Below, piece after piece: positions 55,935 through 64,000 of a stretch of DNA of 64,000 nucleotides. Position 1 is the first letter of the stretch. Each line of letters opens with the position of its first letter. The notes beneath the pieces are model-generated. The model worked only from the letters and a program-made list of their open reading frames with translations, was not told the origin of the DNA and did no database searches. The translations under genes and the position numbers were made by a program. The DNA comes from Paraescarpia echinospica (Eukaryota; Annelida; Polychaeta; Sabellida; Siboglinidae): the NCBI GenBank assembly GCA_020002185.1, contig CM034539.1:924355-988354 (forward strand). The letters are read 5' to 3'.

Positions 55935-56357
55935 CATTGGCAGATCCAGGGAGCCTGGCAGCATGTGCCCCCCAGACCTTTTTGAATGGCCAACGTTATG
56001 TGCCAGTCTTAGACCTTTTGGAAAGTGCCCCCGTTTTATGCCACCCCTAGACCTTTTGGAATGTCCCCATTCTAGGTTAGAATAAGCTGAAGTTAAGACA
56101 ACGAAAAATTTAATTTTTAACAACAACCCCCGTCTTCCAACATCGTCAGTCGAGCAGGCCGACAAGACAGCAGAGAAGCTGAAGATATGGTGGCACATTG
56201 GAGAAAATGTTTCAACAGCACCCGCCATCTTCTGATGTCATGATCCAATGGTGGAGTCATGGTGAAGGTCTAGATCAGACCACCGAACATGAATTTGTGT
56301 CAGCCGTCAGTGGAGGTTTTTGGGCCCCCCAGACTACCCTCTCTGGATCCGTGCCTG
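55935..56357. mobile_element. Non-autonomous hAT-like miniature element
   Basis: The left end CATTGGCAGATCCAGGGAG and the inverted complement of the right end CAGGCACGGATCCAGAGAG are terminal inverted repeats of hAT style (CAG...GGATCCAG). Both sides abut ATATATAT, consistent with an 8-bp target duplication in a TA run. The interior has three imperfect units around AGACCTTTTGGAA and GTGCCCCC. There is no transposase. Confidence 0.65.
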
Positions 56358-56779
56358 ATATATATATATATCTATATAATTATATGGTGTGCCTAACACC
56401 ACATTGTATTGTCAGCCAGTGAACTCATTCACTGTAAATACGAACAGACAAATCTAAACTACAAACTATTATACGGACAAACTTTGCAAAACAGAGATAA
56501 GATTAGTCTTAAGAATGGTTTTGTCTGTAACTGTTATTACCCCGCATGGTATGACCAAATGTCATAAATGTGACAGCTGACAAGATGTCACATGATTAAA
56601 TATCATGTAATCACCTGCATATAACCAAATGTCACATGATTAAATGTCCTGAATCCTAGTCATGTTTACTCTAAACCAGTGCAAGGGCACATAAATATCA
56701 ACCACTTATAATGACATCAAGTGTCATCCAATCCCACACCAATACAACTGACTTTGTTTACCCAAAGGCAATTGCCTTG
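56358..56779. other. SWAP70: Intronic stretch with short CATGATTAAAT-type repeats
   Basis: Around 56570-56650 the motif AATGTCACATGATTAAAT recurs about three times in imperfect form. Nothing coding is seen. Confidence 0.5.
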
Positions 56780-58985
56780 AGAACAGGGGATATAAGACAG
56801 AGGGAGATGAAAGGTGGAGGGGAGTTGACAGGGAACAGGGGATATAAGACAGAGGAAAATGAAAGGTGGAGGGGAGTTGACAGGGAACAGGGGATATAAG
56901 ACAGAGGGAGATGAAAGGTGGAGGGGAGTTGACAGGGAACAGGGGATATAAGACAGACAGAGATGAAAGGTGGAGGGGAGTTGACAGGGAACAGGGGATA
57001 TAAGACAGAGGGAGGTGAAAGGTGGAGGGGAGTTGACAGGAACATGGGATATAAGACAGAGGGAGATGAAAGGTGGAGGGGAGTTGACAGGAAAAGGATA
57101 TAAGACAGGAGGAGATGAAAGGTGGAAGTGGGAGTTGACAGGAACAGGGGATATAAGACAGAGGAGGATGAAAAGTGAAGTGGAGCGATTATGAACATGG
57201 ATATAAGACAGAGGAGATGAAAGGTGGAGGGAGTTGACAGGAACTGGGGATATAAAGACAGAGGGAGATGAAGGTGAGGAGTTGACAGGGAAAGGATATA
57301 AGACAGAGTGGAGATGAAAGGGAAGGGAGCTGACAGGAACAGGGATATAAGACAGAGGGAGATGAAAAGCGAAGGAGCTGGACAGGAACAGGGATACAAG
57401 ACAGAGGAGATGAAAGTGCCATGGATGACAGGAACATGCATATAAGACAGAGGAGGTGAAAGGTGAGGAGTTGATAAACAGGGACATAAGACAGACAGAG
57501 ATGAAAGGTAGAGGGATGACAGAGGGAACAGGGATATAAGACAAAGAGGGAGGTGAGTGGAGGGAGCTGATTAGGAAATGATATAAGACAGAGGGAGATG
57601 AAAGGAGGGAGTTGACAAGGAAAGGACATGGAACATGAGGACAGCAGTGGAGGGGAGTTGACAAGGAAAAGGGGATATAAGACAGAGGGAGATGAAAGGT
57701 GGAGGGGAGTTGACAGGGAACAGGGGATATAAGACAGACAGAGATGAAAGGTAGAGGGGAGTTGACAGGGAACAGGAGATATAAGACAGAGGGAGATGAA
57801 AGGTGGAGGGGAGCTGACAGGGAACAGGGGACATAAGACAGAGGAAGATGAAAGGTGGAGGGAAGCTGACAGGGAACAGGGGATATAAAACACAGGGAGA
57901 TGAAAGGTGGATGGGAGCTGACAGGGAACAGGGGATATAAGACAGAGGGAGATGAAAGGTGGAGGGGAGTTGACAGGGAACAGGGGATATAAGACAGAGG
58001 AAGATGAAAGGTGGAGGGGAGTTGACAGGGAACAGGGGATATAAGACAGAGGGAGATGAAAGATGGAGGGGAGTTGACAGGGAACAGGGGATATACGACA
58101 GACAGGGATAAAAGGTAGAGGGGAGTTGACAGGAAACAGGGGATATAAGACAGAGGAAGATGAAAGGTGGAGGGGAGTTGACAGGGAACAGGGGATATAA
58201 GACAGAGGAAGATGAAAGGTGGAGGGAGCTGACAGGGAACAGGGGATATAAGACAGAGGGAGATGAAAGGTGGAGGGGAGTTGACAGGGAACAGGGGATA
58301 TAAGACAGAGGAAGATGAAAGGTGGAGGGAAGCTGACAGGGAACAGGGGATATAAAACACAGGGAGATGAAAGGTGGACGGGAGCTGACAGGGAACAGGG
58401 GATATAAGACAGAGGGAGATGAAAGGTGGAGGGGAGCTGACAGGGAACAGGGGATATAAGACAGAGGGAGATGAAAGGTGGACGGTAGCTGACAGAGAAC
58501 AGGGGATATAAGACAAAGGGAGATGAAAGGTGGAGGGGAGCTGACAGGGAACAGGGGACATAAGACAGAGGGAGATGAAAGGTGGACAGGAGCTGACAGG
58601 GAACAGGGGATATAAGACAGAGGGAGATGAAAGGTGGACCGTAGCTGACAGAGAACAAGGGATATAAGACAAAGGGAGATGAAAGGTGGAGGGGAGCTGA
58701 CAGGGAACAGGGGACATAAGACAGAGGGAGATGAAAGGTGGACAGGAGCTGACAGGGAACAGGGGATATAAGACAGAGGGAGATGAAAGGTGGAGGGGAG
58801 CTGACAGGGAACAGGGGATATAAGACAGAGGGAGATGAAAGGTGGACGGTAGCTGACAGAGAACAGGGGATATAAGACAATGGGAGATGAAAGGTGGAGG
58901 GGAGCTGACAGGGAACAGAGGACATAAGACAGAGGGAGATGAAAGGTGGACGGGAGCTGACAGGGAACAGGGGATATGAGTATAT
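56780..58985. repeat. 52-bp minisatellite, about 42 copies
   Basis: Units are of GGGGATATAAGACAGAGGGA, GATGAAAGGTGGAGGGGAGT, TGACAGGGAACA type. The two outer thirds are regular. The part from 57040 to 57660 has many 1-3-base indels and changes. Minus-strand ORFs of 477-666 codons (Pro/Ser/Leu-rich) reflect the repeat. Confidence 0.97.
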
Positions 58986-59265
58986 TTTCAATGGACACTC
59001 TCACTAAGGCGACATAATTTTTTTAATTTGGATTACAGACTCGCCGACGATGTTTTTGATAAACAGAAATAAAAATAAAATTGCAATTTTGAACTTTTAT
59101 TTATGATCAAAATGCCGAATCAATGATTTTGTATCGATTCATTGAGCATCTACGCATCATACTGAACATTGTATGTTAAACACTGTTTCATTGGCTGTCG
59201 CACATCTTTGGTCTGCAATCCAACGAATCAGCGGAAGTTCAACTTGTCATTAATTGATCTAAACC

Positions 59266-59742
59266 ATGGCTGAACCAGACGCTGCAGTGTGGTTTTGTAT
59301 AAAAAAATTTAAGTTTGGCACTGCTTCCCAAAAGGAAGTAACAAAACTTAAATTGTCGAATATGATCAACAATGTAATTTCCTGTGTTTATAGCGATGCC
59401 GCTCTGATATCGAAAGTATGTGTTGGCATCGAATATGCGGATTGTTGTCGAAATGACGAGCGTCCTTGCGGATGCTGCGTGAGCAATTCAACATTTAACA
59501 CATTTATGTTCTTGAACGATGACAACGTTAGTGCCTCCGAAATTATGCGAAAAGGTAACCTGAAGGCTGACATTTTAGACATGATGCAAAATAGCAATAA
59601 AGAAAATAAATTGCCAAATTGCAACACAGGCGAAACCAGTAACGTGCACACGTTTAACGCACTACTCATTCTGTCTACATGCAAACATATGAACATCGGA
59701 TTTTGGCCAATCAAGTTGACATGCTGGGAAAACGGGTTGTAG
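59266..59742 (+). CDS. Hypothetical protein of 158 residues, nested in the SWAP70-like gene on the other strand
   Basis: ATG in a good context (ACCATGG) opens 158 codons to TAG. The product begins MAEPDAAVWFCIKKFKFGTA, is Cys-rich (including DCCRNDERPCGCCVS), and has no signal peptide or membrane segment. Just upstream are ATTGGCT and CCAACGAATCAG, resembling inverted and direct CCAAT-type boxes, which would fit a small single-exon gene. I recognise no family. A domesticated or decayed transposon ORF is an alternative. Confidence 0.4.
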   Translation: MAEPDAAVWFCIKKFKFGTASQKEVTKLKLSNMINNVISCVYSDAALISKVCVGIEYADCCRNDERPCGCCVSNSTFNTFMFLNDDNVSASEIMRKGNLKADILDMMQNSNKENKLPNCNTGETSNVHTFNALLILSTCKHMNIGFWPIKLTCWENGL

Positions 59743-59899
59743 GCCTCTTCAATGCTTTCATAGTCAGCATCACATTGCATTACTTCGGAATAGAATAATG
59801 TAGTTATATTTGGAGGTACGACAATCAAATCCTAATTATGCCAGTAAAATTAATATTATCACAGCAAGATACATCCTACCTCTAATCTACATTGAACAC

Positions 59900-60035
59900 T
59901 GAGAAAGGATGAACAATGATAAAGGATGAACAATGATGAAGGGAGAACAAGGAAAGAGTATGAACAAGGATAAATGGTGAACAAGGAGAAATTATGAACA
60001 AGGAGAAAGTATGACCAAGGAGAAAGTATGAACAC
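59900..60035. repeat. 17-bp minisatellite, about 8 copies, next to exon 3
   Basis: The unit is TATGAACAAGGAGAAAG with GATGAACAATGATAAAG variants on the left. It lies about 50 bp from the donor of exon 3. Confidence 0.9.
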
Positions 60036-60086
60036 ATTGTTGTGTATGCAAATGAAGTTTACACGTAGATGTTAAACGTGACTGAC

Positions 60087-60233
60087 CTCGGCCTTGCAGT
60101 ACTGTGTCATGTAGATTTCCCCTTTCTGATCCTTCTCGTCTCTAGTGGCGAAGTAACGCAGGACTTGGGGCGTCAGTACAAACCACCGCTCCTTCCAATT
60201 TGTTATCACATGACCTTTCTTCAGCAGGTTTCC
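60087..60233 (-). CDS. SWAP70: SWAP70-like exon 3: first half of PH domain
   Basis: The acceptor TTTTGTGACAG and donor GTCAGT bound 49 codons in phase 0: GNLLKKGHVITNWKERWFVL, then TPQVLRYFATRDEKDQKGEI. This is the start of a PH domain: the KKGH..TNWKERWFVL strand pair binds phosphoinositides in the family, and the human sequence has KKGHRRKNWTERWFVL. It continues into exon 4 (YCKAE-ALPEK). It lies between two unrelated 17-bp arrays. Confidence 0.94.
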
Positions 60234-60404
60234 CTGTCACAAAAAGTCTGATTAAGGTTTAAAACATAAAAAATCAATCATTCGTGCTGGCAATGGTCTG
60301 ATAATAAATCATTACAGGGGCAATTTATCACTGTTAAATGCTTGTTTCGGTGGCATCTGACTGGAGTTTCTCATAGCTCCCTCTGGTGGCTAAGCTAATA
60401 AACC

Positions 60405-60750
60405 AGTGAAAAACAGAGCAGCCAATAACACAGACCAATTGATAACAGACCAACAGACAACATAGACCAACAGACGACTCAGACCAACAGACAATACAGA
60501 CCAACTAACAACACAGACCAACTGACAACATAGGCCAATTGACAACACAGACCAACTGACAACATAGACCAACTGATAACACAAACAGACAACACACAGA
60601 AACAGACAACACAGACCAACTGACAACACAGACCAATGAACAACACCGATCAACTGACAACACAGATCAACTGACAACACATACCAACTGACAACACAGA
60701 CCAACTGACAACACAGACCAATGGACAACACAGACCATCTGACAACAGAC
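60405..60750. repeat. 17-bp minisatellite, about 20 copies, intron 2
   Basis: The unit is ACCAACTGACAACACAG with frequent one-base indels. It begins about 170 bp upstream of exon 3 on the gene strand. Confidence 0.93.
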
Positions 60751-60893
60751 TGCAGAAAACTCAAGACTTATTGCCAATGTTCACCGACCTATTGTTCACA
60801 TTCTAATAATTATAAATAATATAAACTAATTGATAACATAGATCAGAGAAAACTGCACATATCACATAACAACACAGATCATTTGGCAGGCAC

Positions 60894-61457
60894 CTTCTTA
60901 ATAACTTGAACAATGAATTCTTCGTGAAGTCCGCTCATCGCCAAGGAAACAGTGTCCGGGTCAAGCACCTGACAGACCGTCGACTCAACGAGAGTGAGAA
61001 ACTCTTGGAAAGTGAGAAAACACGCCTCGCCTATCGCGTCTGTGAGCACGGTATGATCCAGCGAACCGGAGACAATCTGCAGGAACTTCTGAATGAAGAG
61101 TTCTACTTCCTCCTTGTCTATGACGACCGGGTAGTACAACTCCCCCGAATCATCTTCCTCTGCGAGAAAGTTGAATAATCTCCACAAGTTGTACGTATCA
61201 TCGTCACCAAGCTTCTTACTGTCTCGCGTAGCATAGCGCGTCGAGCACACCATCCAACAGATCTCATCCACTTTGTCGAATTTGATCTTTGATATGCTCT
61301 GGCGGTTGACAGTCGAGTTCTGGAGCCGGTTGAACAGCTCCACCTGGAGGTAGAAGAGGTAGTCACGGAAGGTGATCGCTGAGCCACTGCGGAAGTCCTC
61401 AAGGCCTGCCTCGGCATTTGTGAGGCCGAGTGAGGTCCCGATGTTCTGGGTCAACAC
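60894..61457 (-). CDS. SWAP70: SWAP70-like exon 2: EF-hand-like N-terminal region
   Basis: 188 codons in phase 0 between acceptor CATTATAG and donor GTGCCT. It starts VLTQNIGTSLGLTNAEAG, matching the family segment after SQLKV, and includes FDKVDEICWMVCS, DDDTYNLWRLFNFLAEEDDS, YYPVVIDKEEVELFIQKFL and SLAMSGLHEEFIVQVIKK. In SWAP70 and DEF6 this region holds degenerate EF-hands and regulates the molecule. The calcium-binding loops here also look degenerate. A single large exon for this region is simpler than in vertebrates, where I recall several. Confidence 0.94.
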
Positions 61458-63147
61458 CTATAATGAGAAGTTCTTGTACAATTGCGTCGTTCATAAATTT
61501 ATAGACCTGTGTCAACATTAATGTTTTTAATATAGGAAATACTGTTTGTTTCCTTTGGTCTCACTTTCCTGCTTTTTTCCCTGGTTTGTCATTTTCAAAA
61601 CTTCAAAAAGTAAACACTAATCATAGTAAAATATATATATTTGCACACAAAGCCATTCTATACAGTAGGTAAATGTTATTTATGTTGTCTCTAGTCATTC
61701 AACATTTTCACGTGCATCAGGTTCTGTGTGCATTCATTGCAAATGAGAACAGCACATAAAAATGGCAACTGGTAAAAACGGCATGTAAAAAAATGCCAAA
61801 TATAACAAAATTATAAAAGTTTAGTTGAAAAGGAAGTTTTTTGCTTTTTGTGAGCAAAGGTTAACATACATCTGTGGTCACTGACTAACTGGTGATTCAG
61901 ACTATGTGGCTCAGATAAATACTTTTATAATTGTATTGTGTTAACAGCACAAATGTTGGACTTTAGCTGATGCTACTTCAGTGTGAAGTACTTAACTGAT
62001 ATTTTACAGGAAAGAGCACAAAGTGCTGTAAGCATTTGTACTCAACTACGATCCTGTTTTTAGATTTTAATACATGACACCACAGAAACATCAACATGGC
62101 ACGGAAAGAGGGTAAATAATAATAGTACCTTCCTGCTTCCTGAATTCTGTCACGTTCCATAATTTAGTAGAGAGCATTTTTCACCAAAGTTATATTTTAT
62201 AACACTAACTTAGGAACAGAAGATGATCACTGCCAGAACAAATACCTTTCAGTTTCTGTACAGATGTTATTCCACAACTATTGCACAGTAACAATGGATG
62301 TGTTTACCAGATGAAGATGACCTCATTGGTGCAGGGCAATGTAAAACTAACATAAAAGCTGGATATATACTATGAAATCATGATTAATACTAAATATACT
62401 TAGACAGTACAATAACTGAATTAGTTGATTCTGCATCAACCCAACGCCGGCCAAGTTCAATTTGAAAATACTATCCCAGTCGTAATTGACACCCTGATAT
62501 TCATGTATAATAATAATGAAATGCACAGTAAATGAAAATAAAACTTGTCCAAGGACCAGTAAGTATACAAATTTAAGTAAAAATTGTGTGAACTGCAAGT
62601 GGATTTTGACTTTTAAGAAATCTAACACTAATTAGGCCTACTAAGGAACCATACATTGTGTGTATTCAAATACATTATACTTTTCAAACTTAAATTGTGT
62701 TACTGACTGTAATGTAATTGGCCAATATAATGTTCATCAATTGATGACATTGATGATTGAAACTTGAAACGTGATTGACAAGTTGGTTGCTGTTGATTAA
62801 AAGTAAACAATTTCGCAATTTTCTCACTGTTAATGACTTAATCACCGTTATCACTTATTTATACTTGTTTGGAACAGTGCCTTGCCAATAAGGCTTTGTC
62901 TGGGCTACACCATACTCTAGCCGGAACTTACAAGTTACAGGCCCTAGGCGACAAAAACATCTGCGTAAAAGTCCGCATGACAAAGGGACACCTCCCCCTA
63001 GTTGTATGACAATTCACAATAGGTGACAGCCAGCTACGAGTAGGTATATACGGCACCCTCCTACGCAGAAGTTTCTTATCACATTGGTAGCGCCGTGGGA
63101 ATCGGCCAACGACTCAGGCGACACACGACAAGTCTGCAAAAGTCTAC
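61458..63147. other. SWAP70: Intron 1 of the SWAP70-like gene
   Basis: AT-rich unique sequence without a recognised element or array. On the minus strand it is bounded by GTAGAC and TATAG. Confidence 0.7.
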
Positions 63148-63240
63148 CTTCAGTTGCGACTTCACTCCGACGCCTTTCCCTTGCTCGCCGAGGGCATTAA
63201 AAGCGTGCCACAAACACGCCTTTCTCTCCTCGAACGCCAT
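63148..63240 (-). CDS. SWAP70: SWAP70-like exon 1 with start codon
   Basis: ATG at 63240-63238 opens 31 codons, MAFEERKACLWHAFNALGEQ then GKGVGVKSQLK, ending before GTAGAC. It matches the family N-terminus ([27 protein letters not shown]). The frame is open further upstream without the family pattern, and this Met is the one that aligns with the known start. Confidence 0.92.
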
Positions 63241-63425
63241 CTTGAGTTGACATCCACATGAAAGTTCAAAGTCTTGAATGCGGATTTCGATTGCGCCGCC
63301 ACTAAAAATAGACACAAGGGGCATTTGCGGGTTCCCCACATCATACGTCACAGGATAGTGGCGCCACGTGGTGAATAAACGATTAATGAACGGAGGACAC
63401 ACGTGGCGCCACATGGTGGACGGAG
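63241..63425 (-). promoter_or_regulatory. Probable promoter region of the SWAP70-like gene with paired E-boxes
   Basis: Within 185 bp upstream of the start codon lie two CACGTG E-boxes (63365-63370 and 63400-63405). They are embedded in two direct copies of GTGGCGCCAC(G/A)TGGTG at 63358-63373 and 63403-63418. A CRE-like TACGTCA lies at 63344-63350. CACGTG is the site of bHLH-zipper factors (USF, Myc/Max class) and TACGTCA resembles ATF/CREB sites. There is no clear TATA box. The function is inferred from position and motif only. Confidence 0.35.
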
Positions 63426-64000
63426 AAATAACCAATCGAGGGACTGTATAGTTTGCGGATAATCCATAAAACTTTGCAAGAATCACAAAAATATCTTTGT
63501 CAGTTTCAAAAACTATGTAAAACGTACACGTGAGTACATTTAGCCATATTGCTAATTTATTAATACGGACTGCACGCGGACTCACTAAATTTGGATGTTA
63601 ACGAAAACCGGATGTTTGTCAGGTATCCGCATATCAGGTAATCCCACCCGCCATTAACGTTGACATGGAAACGTCGTGCGAAAATTTATTCATTTTTGAT
63701 TTCATGTGTTAAACTCGTCTGATATACAGAAACAAGTAAGCGAACGTGTTCTTGATATGTTGTAATTTTTCAATTATGTGTTGGTACATTGGTTCGATTA
63801 TGGATATATAATCTAAGTGGTAACGATCCATAAGAAATTATAAATACTGTATTTGATTTGTTTACAATTTTATACAAATTACACGCAACTCCAACTTCCA
63901 AGTCACAAAGTGACAAACTTTTTACAATTAGGCTACATGTAATTAAAGAGCATAAACCAGGCCAAGATCTAGCCTAAGTTTCACAGGTACCGGTTCACAA
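63426..64000. other. Upstream intergenic stretch
   Basis: AT-rich with no gene recognised. The start of a divergent gene to the right is possible but not shown by the sequence. Confidence 0.4.

Larger units (their letters stand above)
16498..63240 (-). other. SWAP70: Gene model: SWAP70/DEF6-family protein, eight coding exons
   Basis: The exons encode about 707 residues when joined in phase. The order is an EF-hand-like N-terminal region (about 1-218), a PH domain (about 219-309), a charged Glu/Gln/Arg-rich coiled coil (about 320-510), a conserved segment ending VSHRGLGAFSH, then a long Ser/Thr/Asp/Met-rich tail. Known SWAP70 and DEF6 proteins (about 585 and 630 residues in human) bind phosphoinositides through the PH domain and act on Rac/Cdc42 signalling and actin. 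That role is inferred here from the family. Roughly 50 residues of coil expected between E5 and E6 were not found. E4 and E5 are present twice. Whether this is the SWAP70 or DEF6 orthologue, or the single ancestor of both, cannot be told by eye. Confidence 0.9.

Noticed and set aside
56717..59004. Minus-strand ORFs of 477-666 codons, Pro/Ser/Leu-rich
   Set aside because: They are translations of the 52-bp array. Three overlapping frames are equally open.

Overview
The window is nuclear DNA from an animal, most likely a marine invertebrate. Genes are split into short exons by AT-rich introns. There are CR1-type LINEs, an intact piggyBac transposon, short inverted-repeat elements and an unusually dense set of minisatellites. 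I cannot fix the phylum. Mollusc, annelid and amphioxus all fit, and no sequence search was possible.

The main gene is on the minus strand and runs from about 63.24 kb (start codon) to 16.50 kb (stop codon). It is a SWAP70/DEF6-family protein, a PH-domain regulator of Rac-type GTPases and actin. Eight coding exons were joined by splice sites and matching phases: E1 63148-63240, E2 60894-61457, E3 60087-60233, E4 48932-49043, E5 47369-47547, E6 18382-18548, E7 17749-17947 and E8 16498-17160. Together they encode about 707 residues: an EF-hand-like N-terminus, a PH domain, a long coiled coil and a Ser/Thr/Asp-rich tail. E4 and E5 occur a second time at 29543-29654 and 28000-28178.

The second E4/E5 pair lies in a segment of about 6 kb that is nearly identical to the sequence right of a 1000-N gap (27458-33.4 kb against 46827-52.8 kb). 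It breaks inside a LINE. Between the copies, at 35.0-45.8 kb, lie the decayed plus-strand exons of a furin-like/EGF/LamG extracellular protein, two LINE fragments and small inverted-repeat elements. This layout suggests an unpurged haplotype or a misjoin through repeats, although a real duplication is possible.

Left of the gene, 0-16 kb holds a LINE 3' end, a small two-exon plus-strand gene of unknown function (3803-4656), arrays with 49-, 15-, 65- and 42-bp units, an antisense LINE and a possible minus-strand exon at 13690-13859. The gene's introns carry further arrays with units of 20, 38, 20-21, 52 and 17 bp. They also carry a 2.9-kb piggyBac element with TTAA target sites, a pogo-like and a hAT-like miniature element, and a 158-codon ORF.

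The most notable signal is how closely the minisatellites follow exon edges. One array begins at intron position +3 after E5. A 17-bp stretch inside E5 coding sequence is identical to the unit of the neighbouring intronic array. The stop codon and last 16 codons of E8 lie inside a 59-bp minisatellite. A candidate exon at 13.7 kb also ends where an array begins.
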